Assembly: GCF_048128805.1 (NCBI RefSeq)
Contig: NC_136010.1
Coordinates: 19,038,980 to 19,102,979 of the forward strand
From: Centroberyx gerrardi
Taxonomy: Eukaryota > Chordata > Actinopteri > Beryciformes > Berycidae
DNA: 64,000 nt
Reading direction: 5' to 3'
The first letter of the stretch is position 1; every line of letters starts with the position of its first letter. Of the stretch, positions 13,241-24,000 are shown piece after piece. The position numbers and the translations under genes are program-made. The notes under the pieces are model-generated. The model was not told the DNA's origin, ran no database searches, and worked only from the letters and a program-made list of their open reading frames with translations.

Positions 13241-13800
13241 ATAATTGTAATAATCTTTGTTTATATAGCACTTTTCAAAACAAAGTTACAAAGTGCTTCG
13301 CAACCAAGAAAAATCAAAATGAACAATTACAAAGGTAGACAAAAGGTAAAAAACAGTAGTGAAAAAAACAAAAAACCCCAGCCATAGGGATAAAAATGAG
13401 TGGAATAAATAAATAACAAACTTGGCAACAAGGATAAAATGAATAAAAGCCAAAGATTACAGAAAGGCCTTACAATAAAAGTAAGTTTTAAGAAGAGATT
13501 TAAAAGATTATACTGAATCCTCAGGCAGGACGTTTCAAAGCCTCAGGTCCTGACAGCAAAAGCCTGGTCACCTTTAGTCTTTAGGCCAGACACACAAACA
13601 GTCAGAAGGGCCTTGCTCATGAGGGATCAAGAGTTTGGAAAGATAACTAGGGGCCAGGCCATGCAAAGCCCCAAGAGTAATCAATAATAAATCTTAAAGT
13701 TAAATTCTAACATTGGACAGGCAACCAGTGAAGAGAATGGAGAGATTTAGAGGGGATGAAATGGAGTTGAAAAAGGGAATAGTGTAATCAAAGACTTTCG
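13241..13800 (-). mobile_element. Decayed 3' end of a non-LTR retrotransposon (LINE)
   Basis: Read on the minus strand, about 13,545-13,592 encodes GLKTKGDQAFAVR, and after a frame break the next 100 bases encode FKSLLKTYFYCKAFL followed by a stop. That pair (LKTxGDxAF, then FKSLLKT, about 25-30 residues apart) is the conserved tail of the second open frame in common fish LINEs. The 3' untranslated part ends with AAAGTGCTATATAAACAAAG at about 13,260-13,280, a typical terminal signature. Frameshifts show the copy is dead. A similar 3' tail lies at about 29,020-29,145. Confidence 0.75.
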
Positions 13801-15463
13801 ATCATTTACATCCTTCTATATGAAATCCATACGGCACTGTAGATAAAGCAAAAAAAAGACCAAATAAACTATGGGGTTAAAGGCTGATATATTAGTTGTG
13901 AAGAAACATGAGATTAGTAAAACCTCAAAAAATCAAGTAGGTCTAACTGCGATCAAACCTTACAGACTAATAGCTCATATTATGGAATCTGACTGATGAT
14001 AATACAACAGCTTATACAAACTGGCCCTCCTCCCTGTGACCGTTCCAGGTCCCAGGAGATTGTCAGGGGCCAATTAGCTGCTGCCCCGAGGCCTTTCTCT
14101 CCACCGCTCCTCTTCCCCGACTGTGTGTGTTGTGGGTTGAGACTGAAACTTCCAAGGGCACCTGTCCACAGCACCGGTCCCACCGATCCCGGCCCATCTG
14201 CTTTTTCTTTGTTGGTACGCCAAAAGGAATACCGAGCTCATGCATAAACAAAAATGTTGTGGTTTTATAACACTTTTGCAGAGGGACAAGAATATGAGAT
14301 GGTAATAAAAACAGTGAAATCTGTGTTTTCTCTGTGGGTTTCCTCTCTATTGTTTCACTTTTTCAAGGCGGATGAAGGAGCGTCATCCGCAACCGGGAAA
14401 TCTCCCTACACTGTGCAGAGATGCTAGTGTTGCTCGGCTGTGAAAGCAAAGGTCCCATTATATTTAATAATAGAAGAGGCTGCTGTTTGGAGGGACTGGC
14501 TGCCAGAGCGCGCCGCCCTCTGAGTGCACAGCCTCCCACTGCCAACATAGCGACAGACACAGAGGCACTCGACCGGAAGCACAGACGAGATGAAGGAAAG
14601 CAGGGCTGTGAATGGATGGGGAATGGAGAGATTGGGAGGTGACAGAATGAAGGAGTGCAAGGTACAGGGATGGAAAAGGGGGAAAGTAAGTGGAGGGATG
14701 GAAAGATGGAGTGAAGAGAATAGAGAAGTGGAACGGTAAATGGGTTGGCTGCTGCAGCTGGAGAAATGCAGGATGGGGGTGTTGAGGGACGAAGGGATGC
14801 AACAAGGGATGCTGCTACGGCTCGATGGGAAAGGAGCAACACATTTCAGAAACTATAATCCGTGCAGTTATGTATTTTATCATATAGACGATCCTATAGA
14901 GGTTCCTCAGGCATGTCTATAAACTAATTGAGGATACTATCTTCCAGGAAGGACTGGGTTATTTCATTCCTCTGTGTGATTAAATGCCTCGCTAACACCT
15001 GGCACTGAATTAAGATGCTTTTAAATCATGAAAAATGTAGAATTAGTTAAATTTAATTTTTGAAATGAACAGCAACAGCCCCCCGCTCCCTTGTTTTTCT
15101 TCTTCTGTCAGTAAATTGAGGCCCTGGACTTACTTGTCCACATTGTTTGGTTCCAGGTACTCAACACCCCTAAAGAGGTCAGCTGATATGTAAGGAAGTC
15201 AGCTTCAGCAGCTCCAGCAGCTCAGGTGCAGATTTATTCCCTGAGGGCAGGGGGCCATGAAATGGGCTGAAACACCAGTGAGCCCTACAGCTACACAGAT
15301 GCACCACTCTCACAGAGCACACAAGGCCTTCAAGAAACATTGTAGTTTCTTTGTTGTTTCTTAAACAAGCAAAACAACTCTCTTTGCCCTTGTCTATATG
15401 CCATTAAGGGATTTCAGTTCAGAGGCTATTTCAAATTCTCACCAGCCTCGAGAAATCAATAGC
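13801..15463. other. Non-coding stretch, nothing recognised
   Basis: No supportable gene. About 14,020-14,200 is GC-richer than its surroundings and contains CCAATTAG-type homeodomain-like cores; it could be conserved non-coding sequence, but only alignment to other fish could show this. The long open frame on the minus strand at 14,363-14,842 is low in complexity (Pro, Ser, Leu, His rich) and does not resemble a known protein. Confidence 0.5.
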
Positions 15464-15797
15464 TAGTATGCCCTGATATCAATACCGGTATTGGATATCA
15501 GGACGATGCCAGGTTAAAATAGGACACTGGCATCAGGGAAGTTAATACTAATACTAAAACCTAATTCCAAGAGCCATGTGTAACATGAAAACACAAAAAG
15601 TCAACCGAAGAGAATTGATTTCCTTTCGTTTTTCACACATAAAAGAATATTATATCCCACTAATAGAAAAAAATTGATCATCTCCTGTCATTTCTGTTCG
15701 GTGACCTCAAACAAATGGTCTATCTTCAGTAAAAGAAATGGATCAGACAAGTTTAGTCCTTGGCATCCAACAAAAACTAGTATCAGAGCATTCCTCA
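15464..15797. mobile_element. Older, decayed relative of the hAT MITE at 11,950
   Basis: The body lines up with the intact element at 11,950-12,320. Shared blocks include CCAGGTTAAAATAG (CCAGGCTAAAATGG in the intact copy), an AAGAGCCATGTGTAACATG-like stretch, and TTCAGTAAAAG-AATGGATC near the right end. The terminal GGATGCACCGAT repeats have decayed to TATGCCCTGATATC on the left and TATCAGAGCATTCCTC on the right. No target duplication can be read. The divergence implies a much older insertion of the same family. Confidence 0.7.
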
Positions 15798-16990
15798 AAG
15801 CAACGGACTGAGTTCATTTTACAGCATCCTAAAATAAGCATAAGCATTTTCCATATGCATTTATCACTGTCATATACATTTATTGATGCTAATTTGATGC
15901 CATTATATAGTCCAGAAATGCCTTTTCATCGAATAATTTTGTGTCTAATTCATTCAAATCCCCCAAAAAACAGAACAACTAGCGGAGGCCTGAGGGGCTA
16001 CTTTAAAAGCAGCTTCACAAAAAGCATCTCTAGTGTACTGAAGGATGAGGCAGATTATACAAACACACTCTCAAGATTGGATTTCATTCCGAACCTCAGA
16101 CAGAAAGACAATTTAATACAAGATGCAATATGCAGTCAACAAAGACTGTGCCAGCAGAGGTGGTGGCGTGCCAAGTGGAGCAGTCTATTACCGATGCTGG
16201 AGGGTCACAAAACACAACACACACACACACACACACACAGTCAGGGCTTGGCTGAGCAAACAGGAGGCACTGCATGGGTCCGACAGAAAAGTGGTCTCTA
16301 CCAAAGTAGTGGCAGTTAACCACAAACATGATCAATATTACCTATATCATTAGATTCAGAGATGATGCCATGCTGTCATAAAATGCCTCAATCTGTAAAA
16401 CTATCAGTTATGTGCAGTATAGCCCAGATACTATTAATCATTGTATGTCTACATGTCATAGGGTGTGAATAAAAATACAGCTATTTGGCTGTTTTCTGCC
16501 AAAATGTTAGAAACCACAGATAGGGAAGCAAACTGACAATAGGGCCCAAAGGAAGATCTGTGAATGAACTGGACTCATTTCTATTGGAGCAGCTATAGGC
16601 AGGAACTTTTCTCTCCTACTTTTTCACTTTCTCTGTGTGTCTATTTTGACCCCAAGGGTGCTGAATCCTATATGTTTTATTTACAAAGGCCGGTGATAAA
16701 TAGCCATGACAGATCAGCAGTGACATCTGATGGAAACAAAACAACCTGGTCATTTTGCTTTCAGCTGAGAGGAGGAGGATATCAATCGATACAGCATATG
16801 CTGGTGAAATAGCACTGATGGCAAAACTTGAGAAAGAGAGGCAGCAAAAGACTACTGTGCATCGATAAATAAAAAATAAAATAAAAAAAAAGCAACAAGC
16901 TGTGCTGAAAGTAAAGCAGTTAAATCCATTTGTTTCACCCCAGAAAATTAATATTTGAGCAGAGAGCCTGTGCCCCCCTGTGGTTTTCGC
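15798..16990. other. Non-coding stretch with a (CA)n run
   Basis: It contains a CA run at 16,216-16,239. No exon is recognised; the 193-codon frame beginning at 15,738 starts inside the decayed hAT copy and crosses the CA run, so it is not a gene. Confidence 0.6.
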
Positions 16991-16999
16991 CTGATTTCC

Positions 17000-17560
17000 T
17001 TGAATTCATGCATATTCGATGCTTTCATGAGGAATGATGCATGCATCGAAAACGTCTCGTGTGACGTCGGCACCGATACTACAGTGTACACTACTATAGT
17101 GGTCACATTGTGCTGTGGGTGAAATTCTGATTCACTCCATGCACTTTGATGATCACAAACGTAACTAAACTATAGTACTATAGGGTTGCGAAAATCTTAA
17201 GTAGTTACACGAAGGATTCCTGCACAGTAGGCTACTATCAAAGCATAACAAAACTTGTCCAAGACTGCTATGACTCGGTGTTTCCGCACCAACTACTTAC
17301 TTTCAGTTAGCCTACAAGTAGCCAAGACAATTCTTCCACATAAATAACCAGTCTACGTGGGCGTGGACGTATTTTGCTCGCGAAAATCCGTGTTGTAGCA
17401 TGCATAGAGTACAGTACCGTTGGTGTTGTCTTCGGGCAGCGAGCAGGAGTGAGGTGAGTTTGTGGTGCTGAGTACCGTGCTGATGAATGGATGCTGCGCT
17501 GCCTAGCGACCAGACCACCAATGAGAAGATTTGACAGAGGGAGAATATTCCACAAGTCCC
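17000..17560. promoter_or_regulatory. Orphan promoter-like block with CRE, CCAAT and splice donors
   Basis: This block is richer in CG dinucleotides than its surroundings. It contains a CRE-like GTGACGTCGG at about 17,060, and GACCACCAATGAG near 17,512-17,524, which is an ATTGG (inverted CCAAT) box on the minus strand. On the minus strand this box is followed by about 230 bases and a strong donor, CTGAAA/GTAAGTAG near 17,300. On the plus strand a donor AGTGAG/GTGAGTTT lies near 17,452. It may be the first exon and promoter of a gene running left out of the window, or of a non-coding transcript. No protein start is identified. Confidence 0.35.
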
Positions 17561-17759
17561 ACCTCGCTGGAAGAATATACGTTGAAATGAGTCACCAAGA
17601 CTATATTTCCATAGAACTAGGCTACGCTGATCCTGTCCATAATTCAGTAATCTTAAAATATTTATATTTATTCTGATGCATAATTATCACATCAACAGGA
17701 ACATCTCCAGCGTACAAAGGAGGGTCAACAACAGAGATCAACACATAGTTATGTCAGGT

Positions 17760-17774
17760 TTTATTCTGTTTATT
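17760..17774 (-). other. nt5dc2: Candidate nt5dc2 poly(A) signals
   Basis: Two AATAAA hexamers lie on the minus strand at 17,760-17,765 and 17,769-17,774, about 320-335 bases beyond the nt5dc2 stop codon. They would give a 3' untranslated region of roughly 350 bases. Confidence 0.5.
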
Positions 17775-18094
17775 TTTATTGTTTTAATTCTGCAAACAGT
17801 GGCCTAATGTTTTTCAGTATTTCTGTACTACTTTGACATGACATGAGTGCCATGACATGACATGAGTGAACCGCATGCTCTCTGACCAGCACTAAATCTA
17901 CAGCGCCCTCTAGTGAATTCATTGGGTATGTAGGTCAATATGCAGGACTGACGGGAGTTGGAATTGCCCTGTGGAGGGAATTGTGCTGCGCTTAAGTTGC
18001 CTAAATAAATCTTGCTCATCAGGCTATCTGAAGTGTTCACCAGGCCTAGAATATAAAGTCCTATTAGTCCATGAGGAGAGCGCAGTGGCTGCTC

Positions 18095-21000
18095 TCATCG
18101 TATGTGAGCCATCTCCTCCAGAAAAGGGGTCTTCATGCAGCCGGTGCAAAGCTGGTCCATCCACAGCGGAGCCTCGTGCTGCAGAGGGGTGCGGCGGGGG
18201 TAGAACGTGTAGGAGAGGTCGTAGTTCAACAGGCAGCTGAGAGACGCCATGTAGATGTCCGAGAAACGACACAGACGCCTGGAGAAGTAGGTGGGGTTGT
18301 GGCACGTTCTGAAGATGCTGCCGAACTGAGGGTTGAACAGGTTCTTGGTCATCAACCTGGAAAATAGAAGGTCATGGTTCGCTTTGAGATGATTCATCTA
18401 TGCAGTGAAATAACTTGACAAAAGCAAGTTCATTGTGAGGCGAAAGTGGATGTTTAGCTGAATAAGGTGATTTAGAATGTAGCAAATGCATTTAAGATAT
18501 AAGTGGTACTCACCTGAGTTCCTCTCTCTCCTTGAGCCATTCCTGCAAAACCTGTTTTGACTCTGTGTCCCGATGCATCTAGATTATAAAAGAATATAAC
18601 AGTATGAACAAATCAAGGTGTACTCTTATATAAAAAATAAACTGTTAAAGATGGAAGATTAACCCATATTTTAGCAAAGAATTATCAGATCCTCAGCTTA
18701 AGGGTGCGATACACATACAGTCTGTTTTCTTTGGTCCAAACCAGGGTGGAAAGGTTAACTTAATTTTTGTATTTGGTTCATTTAGGTTCACACTGCCCAA
18801 TTACAAGCAAACGAGGGCTTGTAAACAAAAGTTACATGGACTCACAACGGGCTCATTTAGTTTTGGTAACCTGCCTTCATACCAGGTAAGAAAACATGAA
18901 GAAATAGCTGAATATGAGCATCAGCCCAGACTGCGGTTTGCCCTCAGTTCATTTTGTGATGCGAGGCTTTCCAAGCACGAGGAACTGCTGGCTATCAAAT
19001 GTCTACGTATGTTTCCTTATACCCATAAAACCTTGAGTTTTGGGGCAATTTCCTGAAGTTGGTTCGGATTACATTCTCATTATTAAGGAACTGCACCACA
19101 GTTCTCTTGGAAGAGGAACGAAACCCACATTTCCAGGTGTCTGTGTGATTATTTGGTGCCACCCGAGTTCAACTGAACCACTCCAAAGGTGCTTGGTGTG
19201 AATCTCTCACCTGCAGGCGTTCCAGCAGTCCAGTTAGAGCCTGCAGCCAGGTGAGACTCTGGGCATACTGCTCTGTGCTCACCACTTTGGTTTCCAGGTC
19301 CAGCTCAGGCACTATGGCTCCTGTGCGCCAGCCATGTCGCAACATCAGGTCCTGCCACAACAAGTACAAGTGCTTTGGTCAGACACGTGTGTGGGTGATG
19401 TAACATCCAACCATGTGTTATAATATGAATACTAGAGTCCGTTGGTTGTGGAGGCCCTGTGCGCAGCGGTGCTCTACTAAGCTGCTTGTTAGAGCATTAA
19501 TAACAGTCCATACAATGATGAGAGTATTCTACCGCACTCTGAAAGGACCCATTACATATTTACATATCTTTATCTGAGAGGAGAGAAACAGGAGAAAGCT
19601 GTAGGGCAATCTGATCCTGGGCCACACATGTGGCTCCTGAGGTGCGATAATTAACCACTCAGCTGTCTCAGCCACATGTTTACATCTCTTCAATGTGTCA
19701 AAGCAGCAGCAACAAAATAGATTGTTGTAAACAACATGTTTCATCACCAGGCTTCTACAGGGTCGCTCATTCTCAAAGTCCACTGATTAGATATAATGAA
19801 CATTATGTAAATGCGAATTGGCCTGAAGCCTTTCAGTCTGTGGTAGAATACATTTATTTTTCTATAAATATTACAGTATCTTTCAGGGCAGTGTATGTAT
19901 CTGTTAGTATGTTTGTGTAGGTGTGTGTGTCAGTGTGTGTCTTTCTGGGCCTCTATTCTAGGGTTGCACAATTAATCATGTAAAATCTTATATTGCGATT
20001 TTAGTTTCCACAATTAATAACCATAGAAGACTGGCATATCAGCAATATTGAACATTTTCATTTCATTTAGAATTCCCACTGCAGTTGGAAATACTGAAGA
20101 CACTGATATAAGATACATAAAAGGCAGTAAAATAAATGTGATATTAAATTCATAAAGACTAATAATTGTAATTAACAATCATGATCAATACCTAACAAAA
20201 TAATCTGGATTAATTGTGGAATCCTAATGCATTCATTGACCTCTGATAATGTCATCATGATGTTTTGCCACTCACAGCTAAATCACTATAAAGATGGTCT
20301 CCAAAGTAAAGAACGCTTGATCCTCTCCAGCCTGTCAGTCTGAGGAAGTCAAACAGGTTCCCCTGAAACACAAAAACAAGAGCCACAAACCACAGGGGAT
20401 TTCATTTAGTTTATTAAGACTGAGACAACATGCATGGTGTAGAAACACAGCTATTAAATGCACATAGAGACACATAAGCCTTATGATGAGGTGACCAGGA
20501 GCAGCAGCTCAAATATAAGGTAACGTTTCGCTTTGAGAGAGCGCAGTAAAGGCGTACTTAAACCGGGCGCACACTACACAACTTGAGGCCCGATTTAGCT
20601 GTCCCAGACAAGTTCTTGAAGACAAAATCCTCATGTTGGAACGACAAGTCACCAAAGATTGTTAAGTTTGAGCGAGTCAGAGAAAAAGTTTCACAGACAC
20701 TCTGAGCCGTCTCATACATCCAGAGGATTTCAAACATGTTTGATTTTGTCAGCAAAAAAATCTGCAATGCTCTTGCAGTGTGAGATATGTAGACAAGTTC
20801 TGAGAATGGTGAGAAGCAATAGCCAATGATGGCTTGCGAGGAAACCAGGCAGAATAGATGGAAACTATAAATATAAAACAACACGTCATTATGGCTTTAT
20901 AATTTCCAAATTCTGCATCTAGCACTTCCTTTTTTGTTTTTTGGGACAAATGAGCGCACACAGAGTAAGTGCTGCCAGCTGCTCTTCCTTCTCAAACCCC

Positions 21001-24000
21001 ATTTTTGCACAATCATGTGAAGAACAAAGTCACGTTTCACATTTGTTTTCGCAAGACAGTGAGATATTGAAATCCTTGATGTGACGAATCATTTAATATG
21101 TGACTCACCGTTTGCAGTGCGCACCACTATGTCGACGAGACAAGAAACTACAGGAAATAAGGTTGCTTAATGTGAGCGGTGCAGCGATCTTGGGTTTTTC
21201 CACAGTTGTGTAGTTTGCACTCTGTATTACCTGTTTGTAGATCTGTCCTTTCTCCAAACTGTTTATCTTGTCCCACTGAAGGTCACCATTTCCATCCAAG
21301 CGTCTGAAAGGCCTGAGAGAGTGGCAATATTGAAGGACATTGCAAGGTGAAAAGTCACAATTGAAACTCCAGTACAATAAACTGTGAATTTATCATGTTC
21401 AGTGTCATTTTTGAGTTGAAATACGTTTTGAATCCAGCTAACTTTTCTGAATCAGATGATGAGGGTGGCACCTTCACCACAGAAACACTTACTCACTTGA
21501 CACAGTCAGTGAAGAAGTGAGGTTTGTCTGCCTGTACAATGACCACATCAAAAAAGTCTCTCCAGTTTTGCCCCACCATGTGTATCATCCCTTTATCCCT
21601 GCAGACAGAAAAACATCAACATAACAGAGATTGCAGCAGTATTGTTTGCCTTCATCATCAGTCAGGTGGCACTTATGAAGGCACGGCTCTGTCTGACAGA
21701 GGCACTTACACAAAGCTGAAGGGGCTGTTGGTGATGAGGAATAGTTTCTTCCCTTGACTGACCAATTGATGCAACACAGCATAGGTCTCCTCTCCTCTCA
21801 GAATGAACTTCTCTGTGGAGAGCAGAAAAAACACTTATCAGCACAAAGTGTAACGGTGAAGTCAGAGCATGTGCAGCAATATATTGGCTTAACAACATAG
21901 TAAGAAATGGATTTCTCACCCAGATCTTGCATGATCCATTTGTACATGTAGCCTTTGATGTGAACCATACCGATCGCTTCCTAGGATTCCAAGGATTAGA
22001 TCGATGTTACACAGTGATAACACCCTGTACTGTCCTGTAACTAAAACCCCCTCTCACCCCAGGACCAAGAGAGAGCAGTTATTGTCCTCTGTTCTACCCA
22101 TGTGAATCCATTGCAAGCTTTCACTGAGGTCAACAGATACCTGAGCCTCCAGCTGAAGAATCACACTATGCCAAAAGAGTCAAATGAACTGGGTCAGAAT
22201 GTTTCTCATCAGTATGTTTCTCGGTATGAGCTAGAGGGTGAGGACAGAACTTTATATAGTGTGAAATGAAAAACACAGTGAGAGTCAGTGGGCGTGCTCA
22301 CCGAGACGTCTTTGTAGAGGTGAACTGGGTCGTATTCGATGTCGTTGGAGATGAAGAAATCGTTAGCCACAGCCAGAAGGGTCATCTCTGGCAGGGAGAA
22401 GATGTCCATGAACTGCTTCACCTTCGGCCCCTGTGTTAGAGAATATTTTTAAATGCTTGAGATTTATTTTGATCTGTTGAGGAGGGATGCAAGAAATGTG
22501 TGTGAATTTGTAAAATGAAAACACACCTCTATCCCCCTTTGAACCGCTTCCTAATTATGAAGCTAAATAATTGGAACCATTTTCTTTTCAGTGAAACAAG
22601 AACCCGCTGAGAGGCTACCCTGCAAACACAGCTAATCCCTAATTGAGACGAGAGCCACAGCAAAATGATTTTGGGTAGGACTGTTTTTCACAGAGGATTA
22701 GAAGACGGGGAGGCATACTTCCCACTGCAGGGAAGTACTTAAAAGACTTGATGGACCATAAACTATTTGAGCCAAAATGTCAAAGCCTGAACCGCTCCTA
22801 ATTAGCAAACAGGTCAAATTACCTGTGTGATTGTCAGACTCAATAGAGATTTGTTTAACTATGAACAACAGATTTTGTTGGACACAGAGTCCAGCTTTAG
22901 TCAGCTTTATTTGGGATTAGAAAACTGCCTTCCAGTTGATTCATGACGACATGGGAACAGCTGAGATTACAAAATTCAACCACAGGATTTACGTAATGAT
23001 AAAGCCATGCAAAGCCAGACACCTGACACAACTGTGGACAGCAAACACATTTAATCCTCGAATGCTTCCGAGAGTTGCTGCATGAGATTATGACAGATGT
23101 GCTGAGCCTAAACTGTTAAGCAAAACTCTTTTTCATCTGCCAAAGCTGGAATGAACATAGTTTTAACCACATATTCAGTGAGAGAAGAGGCAGAGAACTA
23201 TAATATCATACTTAAAAAATGGCATTTACTTTTTCAAAATATTAGAAAGAACATGTTTTGATTAAAAGGTTGGATGGTTGTTGGATGTGATGTTTGTGTT
23301 TTTACATTGAATGCATAGTTTTACTCATCAGATTGTTCTCTCCCCTCAACTCCATTTTACATGAAAGTTGACATGTTCATAAAAGTAAAATAAATAAATA
23401 GATAAATAAAATATTCAGAGGCACTGATGTGTTTTTCCACCCAGGTCTGCCCTCCACTGACCTGGTGTACCTGACATAGATGATCCAATTGTATTACATA
23501 ACACAGCGTACAACTCTCCGCCTCACCTTTCCATAGAAGCCGCTGTCCTGCTGCAGAGGGACATGGTGCGTCCCCCCATAGAGCTGAAGGACCTTGTCGT
23601 CTGGCACCGGGCTCAGGCCCCTGGGGACGCCACAGAGGAATGAATGCACCAGAGCGTGTGATACCGGGGCAACAGGATCAGACAAAATAAAATAGCCTTC
23701 AGCAGCAGGGATGGGCATAAGGAAATGGGCAAAAATCACTGCAGCATATAAGGATCAAAAGCAGGAATTTAAAATGTTGGTTATAATTGTGGGCTAAATT
23801 GCATTTCTGCACTGCCTCGAAGGCTTACTAGCGTTTTGGGACATTTGCACACAACACAGTATCAACCCTCACCGATACACAGTTCCTGGCTGAATGTAAT
23901 GGAACGCATCTATCTTCATCAGGAGACCCTTAAGGGTGGGCAAAAAGCAGTTTTACTTGTAATTACCTGTATTCTCCTGCTGCACTCTAACAATTTTGTT

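Noticed and set aside
14363-14842. A 159-codon minus-strand open frame rich in Pro, Ser, Leu and His
   Set aside because: Low-complexity translation of a purine-rich plus strand, with overlapping frames on both strands and no family resemblance.
15738-16319. A 193-codon plus-strand open frame
   Set aside because: It begins in the decayed hAT copy, crosses a CA repeat and resembles no protein family.
18690-19170. Possible DNA transposon in an nt5dc2 intron, from a TTTGGTCCAAACCAG motif near the left and a loosely inverse stretch near the right
   Set aside because: The supposed terminal repeats match too poorly to set ends or a target duplication.
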